Below, piece by piece: positions 37,159 to 47,826 of a DNA stretch of 64,000 bases. The DNA comes from Panagrolaimus kolymaensis. Lineage: Eukaryota > Nematoda > Chromadorea > Rhabditida > Panagrolaimidae. The DNA lies in the NCBI GenBank assembly GCA_028622995.1, contig JAJQJQ010000043.1, forward strand, positions 1,488,001-1,552,000. The letters run 5' to 3'. Each line of letters opens with the position of its first letter. Position 1 is the stretch's first letter. The translations under genes and the position numbers were made by a program. The notes below the pieces were generated by a model. That model was not told the origin of the DNA, searched no databases, and worked only from the letters and a program-made list of their open reading frames with translations.

Positions 37159-37800
37159 ATGTCTTCATCTGCGCTCAAATCAGCTGAATTAGCTGCTTTA
37201 TTAACTCCTTTTTCTGCTCCAGCTGTCAACGATGTTATCGAACATGGATTCAATGCTTGTATCGAACACGAAAAATCAAAGGTTTGTTATGCTTTGAATA
37301 ACCTCATATCATTGTTAACTTTTAGAACGGTGAAACCTCAAAGCTGTATAAGAATCTTTGCAAGTTGAAGACTCAATATCTCAAAGAATCCGTGGTTGAA
37401 CAACCTGATATCAATGTTGCTGAAAGCTGTTTGAATACCTTTATGGAAAGCTAAAAAACAGAGGTTGGTTTTTATTGTTCGATCGAATATGTTTATTCAT
37501 TTGTTATTTTTCAGCATGGTGAAAAGTCAAAGCTGATTACCTTCAAGAAAAAAGAATCAATGAAGCAGCAGTTCGTTATGATGAAGATAAGAATCCTGAA
37601 GAATTTCATGCCCTTATTGATAAACTTTGTAATCTTGAACACTATGGGACACGTTTCATTGATGTTATCAATCTTGTCAAATCTGATGTTCCATCTCAAC
37701 CTAATGAAAGTGGCTCCGTGGTGTTTCAAGTTGTTCCTCGTCTCAAAGAAAACCAAACATTTTCCAACCAATTAAGAAATCTTTATTTTCATCTTCTAAG
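37159..37800 (+). pseudogene. Unknown tandem family, copy 1 (decayed)
   Basis: A short reading frame at 37159-37281 plus 37326-37454 splices cleanly (GTTTGT...CTTTTAG) to about 83 residues starting MSSSALKSAELAALLTPF. It then meets TAA at 37452. Homology to copy 2 continues beyond the stop, after an acceptor at 37514: KADYLQEKRINEAA...ALIDKLCNLEHYGTRFIDVINLVKSD, but in shifted frames. The final SLFSSSKL-like end lies in yet another frame. So either the gene now makes an 83-aa product or it is a pseudogene with one stop and at least two frameshifts. An acceptor (TTTTTTTAG) sits 5 nt before the ATG, compatible with trans-splicing. I do not recognise the family. Confidence 0.55.
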
Positions 37801-37922
37801 TTATAAGTTGTTCCTTTACATGTTTTTGATTGTTGTTGTTTTTGTTTGAATCTTTTATTGTTTTGTTGTTGTTTTTATAAATTAGTTTTTGTTTGGTGAT
37901 TGTGTATTTGTGTAATGGAGGC

Positions 37923-37960
37923 AATGGAACAAACCTTTGTTACAAAGGTTTGTTTCCATC
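37923..37960. other. Strong hairpin
   Basis: ATGGAACAAACCTTTG, then TTA, then CAAAGGTTTGTTTCCAT forms a ~16-bp stem with one bulged T and a 3-nt loop, between copies 1 and 2 of the unknown family. Too short for a typical pre-miRNA. Confidence 0.5.
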
Positions 37961-38386
37961 AAGCAAGTACTCAATTTGTGGCAAAAAGAGGCAAGTAACA
38001 TAGCCTAAAATGCATGCAAACCTTTGATTGAATGGCTTTCATTTTTTCATGAATTTGCAGTTTCTGCAAAATTTGTTGTTTTTGCACCATTGCTCATTGT
38101 TATTTGTGATTTGTCTTTAGCTTGATAATGCATTTCTAATTGAAGCTTCTTACTCCCTTTATTTCTCATCCATTAACTAACTCTTTGTAAAAGGAATATT
38201 CTTGTCAAATTTTATCGTTAAAGGTTTATTCGAATTTGCTTCTTTCATTCACTGTTTTTTAGGTCGCTATTTCCTTTTTTGTGTTCACTTATTCGCGTTT
38301 AGCTTCTCATTGCTCTAAACTAGTGTTGCTATCTATGCTCGTTTCTTTGGATTTTATGTATTATTTTCTTGTTAATTTTCAGGGCC

Positions 38387-39413
38387 ATGATGTCTTCAAC
38401 CATGCTCAAAGGGATTGCTGATCAAAAAGAATATGCTGCAATGATGAATTATACTCGTAATCTTATTATTCGGCTTACTCAACCTTCAATTATGGTTTAA
38501 ATGTAATGCAACATTAAATCGTTGAACTTGACGATAAGAAAAAGAACCTGCTTCATGAGTACCTTCAAACCAAGTTCCCTGGTGGAATGATCTATGCTCA
38601 TTGTAAATTTTTTGTCCTTTTGTTTACCTTTACTAAATGCTTGAATTTTAGCTGACTATCTTTATGTTGAAGAAAAGCTCAATGGAACCACAAAGATGTT
38701 TGATGAAATTTACAAAGAACGAGAAATCATCGAAAATGCTAATGAAAAGTTTGCAACATTATTGAAAATGGCTAATGATCCAACTGAAAATGAATTCAAC
38801 CGTCGTATTGCGAAAGAAAAAGTAATGGTTTGGTTGACTTGTTTGTGATTATTTTAACGTTGTTAACTTTCAGAATGGTGATCACACATAAGATTATAAG
38901 AATCTCTGTCAAAAGAAAGCTGAATATCTTGGGCAGAATCGAGTGATTGATGAAACTGTTACTATGATTATTGGAGAAATCAATGCTCTTGTTAATAAAC
39001 TTTGCCACCTTGCATACTATGGTAAACGTTTTGCTGATGTTGTCAATCTTATCAAATCGGATGATTCTGTTGAAGCACATCATAGCTTCTCTGATGTTAC
39101 TTCGCTTCGATCACCTCTTCGTCGCAAGAATACTATTACAATTCAATCTTCATTTCAACGCAATGATACCGTTTTAAGTCTATCGCCTTTTGAACTCACT
39201 CATAATGCTTTAAGAACATCACCAATTGAACACAATAGTGCTCTTTCAAGTTCATCATCATTTCAACGAAATGATCCTGCTCAAACACCAGCTTCGACTC
39301 CAGCTTCAACTCTTGCATCAACTTCTCATCCACCTCATTTTCAATCCAAACCAAGCTTCTTTGGTTTGTTTCGACAATCGTTTTCTAAACGATTTACTAA
39401 ATCTAAATTATAA
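38387..39413 (+). pseudogene. Unknown tandem family, copy 2 (decayed)
   Basis: It starts MMSSTMLKGIADQKEYAAM after an acceptor at 38382 (ATTTTCAG). The frame is closed by TAA at about 38500, resumes as VELDDKKKNLLHEYLQTKFPG, splices at ~38604-38651 to DYLYVEEKLNGTTKMFDEIYKE, then after an intron near 38821-38872 meets an in-frame TAA (AATGGTGATCACACATAAG) where copy 1 has AAG. The last exon is open to 39413: INALVNKLCHLAYYGKRFAD, then a Ser/Thr/Pro-rich tail ending SFSKRFTKSKL. A polyadenylation signal AATAAA follows at 39475. Two in-frame stops make it a likely pseudogene, unless the assembly has errors. The family is unrecognised. Confidence 0.55.
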
Positions 39414-39474
39414 GTTTTACTGTTGTGTCGTATATTAAATCTGTACTGTTGTTTCGTACGTATATTTATTTCTC

Positions 39475-39480
39475 AATAAA
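39475..39480 (+). terminator. Polyadenylation signal AATAAA
   Basis: CTCAATAAAG lies 62 bp after the stop of family copy 2. Confidence 0.5.
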
Positions 39481-39501
39481 GTTGTTTTTCATATGTTGGT
39501 T

Positions 39502-39732
39502 TTATTCCATTGTTTTTACTACGTTTTGTTTGTTACCAAGAATAGTATAATTTGGTGGATGTAAAGGTGTTGTTTCATCGGTTTTTGATTTCTTTTCATT
39601 ATTTTTGTTGCCGATGCTTCCCTTTTCCTGCATTTGGGTTTTTGCTTTCGTTTGCTCCAATATTACCTGAAGCAAATTGCAGTTTGTTGAGATTTTACAT
39701 GATGGCGGCGGATGATTGCAAATTATTACCAT
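39502..39732 (-). CDS. Doubtful 76-aa open frame
   Basis: A minus-strand frame starting MVIICNHPPPSCKISTNC with a Lys/Glu/Asn-rich middle. Composition is somewhat coding-like, but there is no signal peptide, domain or splice structure, and it lies on the opposite strand to the neighbouring family. Weak. Confidence 0.2.
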   Translation of the reverse strand: MVIICNHPPPSCKISTNCNLLQVILEQTKAKTQMQEKGSIGNKNNEKKSKTDETTPLHPPNYTILGNKQNVVKTME

Positions 39733-40053
39733 TTATAACTGTTTTAGTTGTTTTCAAAAAATGGCTGGAAATTTTCTTTCATTAGGTTGCTTTTGTGAAA
39801 TTCTCGTTTCTTGCTTTGTTACATCTGCGAATACCTCAATAACTCAATTAAGCCATTTCAATGCTACCCGACTAATTAAAAAAGTGAAATACTGATTCAA
39901 ATCGCAAAAAAGAGAAGACACAAAAAAGATTTGAAAAAAGAAATTTATTTAGATTTCACAAAATACATATAAAATCGAGTTAAATACAATTTAATATTAG
40001 AGAGAGGAGGAGATGAGAGCGACGACGAGATGACCATGATGATGTTGATGTTC

Positions 40054-40685
40054 TTATTTGGGTCCAAGACAGCAGGAAACATCAGCGCCGGTTTTGGGTC
40101 CAAGATAGTATGAGACATCAGCGCGTGGCTTGGTAACACCAGGAGAGGTTCCAGCACCATTGTTGTTTGAATCAGGAGCACTTGAGTTTCCACCAGTTGA
40201 GCCACCAGATGATGAACCAAAGACATATACTTCACGTTGATATCCACCACCACCGCCACCTGAAGAACCACCATATGAACCACCACCACCACGACCATGA
40301 CCAGATTCAGCAACAGCACCACCAGCCAATTCTTCTTTAGCTTCTTTGGTTGGAATTTGAGTTCCATCAGTCTCATTTCATCATCATATTGACCAAATTG
40401 ATAGTGTTGTCCAGCTTGATATTGGCCACCAGCGGGTTGACCTTGCCATTGGCCACCAGGTTGTCCAGCTTGATATTGGCCACCAGCAGCATATTGACCA
40501 CCAGCAGGTTGACCATACCATTGTTGACCACTAGGTTGACCAGCTTGATATTGACCGGGTTGGCCTTGCCATTGACCACCTTGTTGATCCCATTGTTGTC
40601 CACCTAAAAAACGAAAGTATGAAAAGAAGAAAATAAGTAAAAAGAAAAACATACCTTGTTGAGGAGCACCGGAGTAAGAAGCCAT
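40054..40685 (-). pseudogene. Gly/Gln-rich repeat protein gene with one-base frameshift
   Basis: Exon 1 (40655-40685, MASYSGAPQQG) splices in phase to exon 2 (40603 onward), which encodes repeated GQWQGQPGGQYQAGQ-type units. The frame then breaks near 40375-40378. The downstream coding continues in another frame as TKEAKEELAGGAVAESGHGR, then a poly-Gly region and two tandem ADVSYYLGPK/ADVSCCLGPK-type ends, stopping at 40054. One extra A in the GAAATGAG stretch (minus strand) would reunite the frames, so either an assembly homopolymer error or a recent frameshift is likely. Length would be about 190 residues. The composition resembles Gly-rich structural or RNA-granule proteins. No function is assigned. 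Confidence 0.55.
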
Positions 40686-40943
40686 GTTGTTTAGAAGATG
40701 CGATGATGCAGCGACGTCACGAAAGAGTTAAAAATAAACTCGATTGAAGATTTTCCATTGAATCGGTCAGCTTTTATACTGTTTTTCTAATCAATCTTTC
40801 CTCAAACGATTGCAAATTTGCATGGGAAAGAAACTCCTGAACTTTTTGAATGCATTTTTTTTCGAAAAACGAAAAAAACAAAATTTCGGAAGAGTTTTTG
40901 ATAATTTTAGGCAAAAAAAAAAAATGAAAGAAAGAATTAAAAA

Positions 40944-41013
40944 ATTAGATAAGTTTTTTTTACGATAGTTGTCTTTGTGGTTTCTTCCTCCATTTTTAGG
41001 CAATGATTCATGT
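40944..41013 (+). repeat. Intron-like repeat, unit 1
   Basis: ATTAGATAAGTTT, then a TTTGTGGTTT segment, ending CATTTTTAGGCAATGATTC. The same ~65-bp sequence recurs at 41102-41170 and 42872-42940. Each begins GATAAG and ends TTTTTAGGCAATG, as an intron plus the start of the next exon would. Confidence 0.6.
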
Positions 41014-41101
41014 TCAAGTAAATGCAACTTTATGGTTTATTATTCGATGCTAATGGCTTTGCTGGATATACTGATTGATGCTGCTTACTCAATGGAAGAT
41101 G

Positions 41102-41170
41102 ATTAGATAAGTTTCTTTACGTTAGTTATCTTTGTGGTTTTTTGTACTCATTTTTAGGCAATGATCTCTC
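41102..41170 (+). repeat. Intron-like repeat, unit 2
   Basis: Same repeat as 40944-41013, closest to unit 3. It is followed by AATGATCTCTCACTC just ahead of the aconitase remnant. Confidence 0.6.
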
Positions 41171-41255
41171 ACTCTGAAGATGGAATTAAACATTGAAAGT
41201 ATTTCGATTGGTGAAAAAGCTTATGGACAATTGAAACTTGCAACTTATCTTCCCT

Positions 41256-42831
41256 ATGCAAGGTGCTACAGCTCAAATGGCTATGCTTCAATTCATCAGA
41301 TCTTCCTCATGTTGCTGTTCCTTTAACCATTCATTGTGATCATTTGATTGAAGCTCAAATTGGAGGCGTTAAAGGTCTTGCACGTGCTAAGGTATCATTT
41401 TTGTTTTTAATTTTCTAACTGTTTTTTTATCATTCATTTTCAGGATTTGAATAAAGAAGTATACAACTTCTTATCGTCTGCTGGTAACAAGTATGGAGTC
41501 GACTTCTGGAAACCTGGCAGCGGTATCATCCATCAAATCATCTTAGAAAATTATGCTTTTCCTGGTCTTCTTCTTATCGGTACCGACAGTCATACTCCCA
41601 ATGGTGGCGGACTTGGTGGACTTTGCATTGGCGTTGGTGGTGCTGACGCTGTTGATGTTATGGCTGATATTCCATGGGAACTCAAATGTCCAAACGTCAT
41701 TGGTGTCAAACTTACTGGTCGTCTCAGTGGATGGACTTCGGCCAAAGATGTCATCTTAAAGGTTGCTGATATTCTTACCGTGAAAGGTGGAACTGGCGCT
41801 ATTGTTGAATATTTTGGTCCTGGTGTTGATGCTATCTCTGCTACTGGTATGGGAACTATTTGCAACATGGGAGCTGAAATTGGCGCTACAACATCGGTTT
41901 TCCCATACAATACAAGCATGGAAAAATATCTCAAAGCTACTGGACGTGATCAAATTGCTGAAGAAGCCAACAAATTCAAACATATTCTCAGTGCTGATCC
42001 TAAAGCTCATTATGATCAAATTATTGAGATCAATTTGGATACGTTAGAACCTCATATCAATGGTCCTTTCACTCCTGATTTAGCTCATCCTATCAGCAAA
42101 ATTGGAGAAAATGCCAAGAAAAATGGATGGCCTCTTGAAATCAAAGTCGGTCTTATTGGTTCATGCACCAATAGTTCTTATGAAGATGTTGGACGTGCTG
42201 CTTCTATCGCTCAACAAGTACGTTTACATATTTAGTTTAACTTAGATAATAAGCATTTCTTTTTAGGCTCTTGACAAAGGATTAAAATCAAAAACAGCTT
42301 TTACTGTTACTCCTGGATCTGAACAAGTTCGTGCAACAATTGAACGTGATGGCTTTTCAAAAATTTTCGATGAATTTGGCGGTGTTGTTCTTGCTAATGC
42401 ATGTGGTCCATGTATTGGTCAATGGGATCGTAAAGATGTCAAGAAAGGTGAGAAGAACACCATTGTTACTTCATACAATCGCAACTTCACTGGACGTAAT
42501 GATGCTAATCCTCAAACTCATGCCTTTGTTACTTCTCCTGAAATTGTCACTGCACTTTCAATTGCTGGAACTCTCGATTTTGATCCTCGCCATGATGAAC
42601 TTACAGCTGCTGATGGAACTAAATTCAAGCTCAAGGAACCTACTGGTAAAGATCTTCCTCCTCGTGGATTTGATCCTGGTTAGGATACTTACCAATCTCC
42701 ATCATGTCGATTGGGTTGCTGTTGGAAATGAAAATTATGGTGAAGGTTCATCTCGTGAACATGCTGCTCTTAAACCTCGTCATCTTGATGGACGTGCTAT
42801 TTTCGTCAAAAGTTTTGCTCGTATAACTTGA
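41256..42831 (+). pseudogene. aco-2: Aconitase (mitochondrial type), broken copy
   Basis: Long stretches are near-identical to nematode mitochondrial aconitase, which converts citrate to isocitrate in the TCA cycle. Exon 41444-42217 and exon from 42267 join across introns at 41392-41443 and 42218-42266. Conserved parts include [23 protein letters not shown] and [11 protein letters not shown] with the three Fe-S cluster cysteines, and [11 protein letters not shown]. Damage: the N-terminal ~100 residues are largely missing, a frameshift lies after MLQFI (~41290-41300), TAG replaces the expected Glu codon at 42681-42683 (FDPG*DTY), about 100 residues are deleted between DTYQ and [13 protein letters not shown] with a frame change, and the C-terminus is lost after SFARI. 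It cannot make a complete enzyme. Confidence 0.85.
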
Positions 42832-42871
42832 ACTGCTGAAAGTATGACTGCTGCTGCTAGAAGAATGGAGG

Positions 42872-42940
42872 ATTAGATAAGTTTATTTATGTTAGTTTTC
42901 TTTGTGGTTTTTTTGTTCTTTTTTTATAGGCAATGGTCTC
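42872..42940 (+). repeat. Intron-like repeat, unit 3
   Basis: Third copy of the 40944 repeat, directly after the aconitase remnant and followed by AATGGTCTCTCATTATGG, parallel to AATGATCTCTCACTC after unit 2. Confidence 0.6.
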
Positions 42941-43869
42941 TCATTATGGAACTTGAACCACTACAACATCATGATCAACTGCTTGAAAGAAAAAAAAACG
43001 AATTTCACTATCAATCCTGTTAACCGGATATCAGATAAGTGACTTTTTTCATAGTTAAGTTTTTGTTCTTTGTGTTGTTTTTCAGGTTATTTGTGTATGT
43101 TTCAAGTATGCTCGAGGTTATGGAAGTTAATGGATCTCTTGGTCGTCAAATTAATAAATGTTTTTTATTGGTAAATTATTTTTGTTGTTATAAATGTTTT
43201 TGAAAGGTGAAATGATTTGAATGGTGGCGTGAAAATCAGTTTTGTTGTTGTTTTTTTGAAGGTCGAGTTAAATTAGTTGTAAAACGATGTGGTTGTATTA
43301 CATTGAAAGCGTTTCCCATTCATTTTTAACCCATTTTGTTTATTTGTTAGGAGATTTTTTTGTTATCGTTATAACACTTTTATTCTTTATTGATATAGCA
43401 ATTTTTTAAAAGAGAAAGATAAAAAAAATTCTCAAATTGTCAAAATTTATTTTAACCTAAAATCAATAATAATCCCCTTAGCTTTGATCATCTAACAGAT
43501 AATTTTGATGATGCTTGTTAAAGTAATTATTTTGGCTTCTCATGTTGTGTGGAAGCTGTGCAACCGACAGGCATTATAACTCGATTAACTTGCATAATTC
43601 CCAAATGCAAGTTTACGTAATGACATAATTAATTAAAAGTTATGATCAAGCAGCAAAGTTTGAAAGAAAAAAACTACAAAGCTTTGAAAAAACATTGCAC
43701 AACAAAAAATTTTGGCGAAACACGATCAATGCTTTTTTTGGATTTTTCATACCTAAAATTTGAAAGATGAAAGCTTTCATTCGTTATTCCATCATTTTTT
43801 TTTTGTTGCTATTTTCCTTCTCCTTTTTTTACTTACTACTAAAAAAATTATCACAAAACTTGCTCGAGG
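42941..43869. other. Intergenic, no gene seen
   Basis: Contains short exon-like pieces (around 42950-43040 and 43090-43150) with splice-like sites, but no consistent frame. The rest is AT-rich. Confidence 0.4.
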
Positions 43870-43877
43870 ATTAATAC

Positions 43878-44114
43878 CATACATGGGCAAGTCGGAGGAT
43901 TTTGGAGGATTGTCCTCCGCTATGTAGCATGTAGCGTAACGATTTTGGGTTATGTAGCGCAAAATTGGAAAAATCTAATAGAAAAAAAAATTCGATGTGG
44001 TACTTCTGAAAATTTAGGAAATTTTTTATTGAAAATAACAACAGGGGAGAAGCTTTGCTCCTATTTATGTAGCGGAAAATTTCGAAAATTGTCACCCCAT
44101 CGTGCCCATGTATG
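43878..44114. mobile_element. Short hAT-like MITE with 8-bp TSD
   Basis: A 237-bp element with inverted ends CATACATGGGCA / TGCCCATGTATG, flanked by the direct repeat ATTAATAC (43870-43877 and 44115-44122). The interior has repeated TATGTAGC-type words (about 43920, 43950, 44066) and no coding capacity. Confidence 0.85.
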
Positions 44115-44268
44115 ATTAATACTCCCAAATTGTAATTTGCATTTTTATAACCTTTGCGCGTCTTTGTTTCATTTTTTCCATTTTCGTGTCGTCATTCATC
44201 GTTTTATTCTTTCATTATTCATCATCAACTTTTAGGTTGTTCCTGCTTTATTGGTAAAAAAATAAAAC

Positions 44269-45339
44269 ATGTTGGGAAGAATTGCTTTTCAAAATATTGT
44301 TCGCTCAAGTTTCAACTCATTTTCAATGCATCGAACTTTGGTAAGTCAATTTAATGGTTGCTTTTGAAGCTTGATTTTTATGGTCAAAATCTTAAGGTTT
44401 TATCGATGATCTTGCAAAATGTCATGTTTCAGAGTACCTCTGCCATCTCAATGAAAGCTTTTATTGGAAAACCTGCTCCAATGTTCATCAATCCTGCAGT
44501 CATCGATGGTCAATTCAAAACTGTTAGCCTTGATGATTATAAAGGAAAATATGTTGTTCTCTTCTTTTATCCTCTTGATTTGTATGTTTTTTGTTGGCAT
44601 TTAACTTTGTTTCTTTACTTATTCTTTGTTTTTTAGCACCTTTGTTTGTCCAACTGAAATCATTGCTTTCTCTGATCGTATTAAAGAATTCAAAGAAATT
44701 GATGTTCAAGTTTTAGCTGCATCAACAGATTCACAATTTTCACATCTTGCATGGATTGGTACTCCTCGTAAAGAAGGTGGTCTCGGTGAAATGAATATAC
44801 CTGTTCTCGCTGATACTTCTCATGAACTTTCTCGTGCTTATGGTGTTCTTAAAGAAGATGATGGTATTGCTTATCGGTATGTTTACTGTGTATTAGAAGT
44901 GACCTATAGGTATCATTATAACTTTTGAATATGTCTATAGCACTTTCGATATACGCTATGTTTACTAACTTTTGCTTTTTCATGTTAGCTTATAACGCGG
45001 GATAACTATCATTCTTTTGACACACTTATTACCTTGTTACCATTCTTTTCTTTCATTTATGTAAACTTTTCATTTTCAGTGGTCTCTTTATCATCGATCC
45101 AAATGGTATTTTACGTCAAATTACAATCAATGATTTGCCTGTTGGACGCAGCGTTGATGAAACTCTTCGACTTGTTAAAGCTTTTCAGTATGTTTCTTTT
45201 GGTTTTTGTTACACTACTAATTGCTTCCATTTTTAGATTTGTCGATAAATATGGCGAAGTTTGCCCTGCTGATTGGACACCAGGCAAAGATACTATCAAT
45301 CCAAACAATAGCAAAGAATATTTTCAAAAGCAAAAGTAA
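44269..45339 (+). CDS. prdx-3: Mitochondrial typical 2-Cys peroxiredoxin
   Basis: Five exons (44269-44340, 44433-44581, 44637-44876, 45080-45187, 45237-45339) join in phase to 223 residues. It reduces hydrogen peroxide using thioredoxin. The N-terminus ([20 protein letters not shown]) is rich in Arg/Ser and lacks acidic residues, as a mitochondrial presequence. Peroxidatic Cys is ~78 in TFVCPTE and resolving Cys ~199 in EVCPADW. The spacing of 121 is that of typical 2-Cys enzymes. GGLG (after RKE) and the C-terminal YF (KEYFQKQ) are both present, the features of hyperoxidation-sensitive eukaryotic enzymes. A possible spliced-leader acceptor (ACTTTTAG) lies 34 nt before the ATG. AATAAA follows at 45403. 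Confidence 0.93.
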
Positions 45340-45402
45340 TAATGATGATAATTTTGTAATCTGTTAATTCATGTTTCAGAATATATGTTTAATTAAATTA
45401 TT

Positions 45403-45408
45403 AATAAA
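45403..45408 (+). terminator. Polyadenylation signal AATAAA
   Basis: TTAATAAAGG, 64 nt after the peroxiredoxin stop. Confidence 0.55.
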
Positions 45409-45922
45409 GGATTTATCTGTGTATTTGTATGCTTCTTTTTGTATTACTCAACTAAACAATGCGAGCTTATAAGAAGCATTAAAAGGAAAAAACCAATTCT
45501 TATTCACCCTTCACAATTACAAAAGTATCATTTTTGTATTCAAAGCTTTGTAAATTTATGCAAAAACTTAGGTTTAAAATGAAAGCTTTGATGTTATACA
45601 GTTTTTATTATGTCGTTTATATACAACAAGCCTGTATGTGTGGAATACCATAATAGCTTTAAAGTAAGTAATATTAAATATTTTACGATCTTCAAAGAGC
45701 TTGAGAGTTGTGTTATTACCCAGCAAATATTTTTTTGCGTCCTTAAACTTATAACAAGACACGACGAATAAGTTCTTTGAAAATAAAATATTCACTTTTT
45801 CTTCTCCTCCCATTCGTGACTTTCTTTTGTTGCTTATTAAATTGCATCGGTTTTCAATAACAGATGTTAAATTGTTTTTAGCTAGCTGCTTATTGATTAA
45901 AATTTGATGCTATTTGTACCAA

Positions 45923-46157
45923 TTAAAATACCATTGTGTTGTTTTTGGAGAGAAGCATTCGGTGAATGGTTTTACGGATGGGACAAGAGTTAATAACGCA
46001 TGGATCAACTTGAATGGTAAAATCAAGAGTAACAATGGAGCGAAAAATAATTTTTGTCGTTTCTGATGGAAGAATATCAGCAGCAGTTGCTGTTGCTTCA
46101 GTGGCTAATGTTGCAGATAAACAGGGAAAAAGTTGAGCAAGTAAAAAGGTTTAAAAA
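45923..46157 (-). pseudogene. Orphan coding-like fragment
   Basis: The minus-strand frame is open for 78 codons with coding-like composition (ATLATEATATAADILPSETT, VTLDFTIQVDPCVINSC, RKTIHRMLLSKNN) and ends in TAA at 45923. There is no ATG and no usable acceptor at its 5' end, where it runs into an A/T homopolymer. It is either the last exon of a damaged gene or a relic. Not recognised. Confidence 0.35.
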
Positions 46158-46577
46158 AAAAATTTTATTCTTTTTTTTTCAATGGCGTCAAAAAACAGAA
46201 AAAGGGATGATGCTGCACACTTTTATGCTGCCACATTCACAAAAATATAAAACTCCAACTTAACTTCTTCTTTTTTCTTCGGCTCTAAAGATTGTGTTTT
46301 CTCGCTTTATTTTTTCAACTATTTCTTTAGGAATTCATTATTAGACTTTAATAATGTTGTTTCTTCTTCATTTTTTTAACACAATGATTACCTACTTTTT
46401 TTGTTTTTATGTCAAAGATTTTTTTGCTCCAACTTTTTGTTTTTGTTTTAATGCTTCTTCTTAGACAATGATTATGTTGCCGACCAACGACGTCTAAAAA
46501 CAAAAGGTAGTGTATCAAAAAAAGTGATACCTTGATTTGACGTATTTCAATTTGTGCTATCTTTTTTATTCCCTCAA

Positions 46578-46967
46578 AGTAGTATGTCAGACCGAACAAC
46601 GCCATTGACGGCATGTGAATATTTTCGTCCAATCAAATGGAGGGGAAAAAAGGGGCGAAGCTTTCAATCCACCAATAAGATATCTCGATGTGGGCGTGGC
46701 CTTATAGGATAATGTATTTGCAGTTTGGGTTTTGCAGTTCGGATAATAATAAAGCCATTTTGTGACATATATTTATAGGTGTATTTTATGCATAAAGAAT
46801 TAATGGGTTAAAAATAAAAGATTTTATGATAACGTTTTTTACAAATACAAATTATCAAAAAAATGAAATTATCAGTTTGTGAAAAGTAAAGTTAATTAAA
46901 AAGAGTTTTGCAGTAATTATTTTTTACTAAGACCAAGAAAGTTGTTTGTTTTCAATGGAAAAAGAAA
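46578..46967 (+). repeat. Left terminal inverted repeat
   Basis: Pairs with 48122-48510. Contains GATATCTCGATGTGGGCGTG and TATTTATAGG. Differences from the right arm include ATG/AAG near 46586, C/A near 46753 and an A-run indel near 46635. Confidence 0.9.
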
Positions 46968-47045
46968 GTTTTTATGGAATGAATGGAGAGAATGCTTTGG
47001 AAGAAAATTGAAAACAAATTAAAAAAAATAAAGAACGAAAGAAAC

Positions 47046-47276
47046 TTATTTTTCGATGCATAAAACTTCAATGGGGTAATATGAGATTGAGCCATTTATA
47101 GGATTGGTGATTTTATAAGCTGGTATGAAAGGATAGGGAAGTTTAATTCGATATTTGGAATAAAAATATTGTTGAGCCGTGATTCCCAGATATCCATTAA
47201 AGGCAGTGGCGTCACGCGGGATTATGTCATCGAACCATCCAGGAATAAGTTTGCATGGTTTTAATTTATTTTCCAT
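47046..47276 (-). CDS. PAZ-domain-like mini-protein (Argonaute fragment)
   Basis: An intronless frame of 76 residues. The second half (ITAQQYFYSKYRIKLPYPF and then SYYPIEVLCI) matches the end of the PAZ domain of Argonaute proteins, where a T-x-x-x-YF-x-x-x-Y segment, a YP-x-x-P segment and a (Y)xPxEV segment bind the small-RNA 3' end. Only the C-terminal part of PAZ is present. There is no MID or PIWI domain, so it cannot be a slicer. It lies inside the long-TIR element, 78 bp from the left TIR. The origin is most likely a captured piece of a nematode Argonaute gene. Any function in blocking small-RNA pathways is speculation. Confidence 0.5.
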   Translation of the reverse strand: MENKLKPCKLIPGWFDDIIPRDATAFNGYLGITAQQYFYSKYRIKLPYPFIPAYKITNPINGSISYYPIEVLCIEK

Positions 47277-47826
47277 TTTCCATGACTGAGATATTAGACT
47301 TTTTAATTAAATCATTGAGCTCTTCTTTGATTTTTTTGAATGTATATTGAGATGGTCGCGAGAATTAATCAATGAGGGGGATTTTCATCATTTTTAACGA
47401 TAGAAATCATAAGCAAAATTAATTCACGATTAAATTTAAAAAAATAAACTAAAAATATAATAATTCCGACCGCAATCGTTTAAGTCTCGAACATTTATGA
47501 GACCTCATTCACATAATGCGCACTCATAGATTACAAAGCACGATCAATGTTTTTTTTTTTTTGCCAGACGCGCACATCCAATTGGCATAAAAAAAAGTGC
47601 CGATACGATTATGCGCAACTGCTGCGAATTTTTTTTTCTTTCTTTCTTCCTGACTCAATGTTATGGATAATTACGAGGGATCATCCTTTTTTATTTTTAT
47701 TTTTATTTTTCAAATATCATTTTTTATGTTTTTTTAAAGTGATTTTTTTGCATACTTTTTTTGAGTATTAAAAAAGAATTTATTTTTCTCTTAACATTGT
47801 TAAGGCATAGTTTAAAAAAATAAGCA

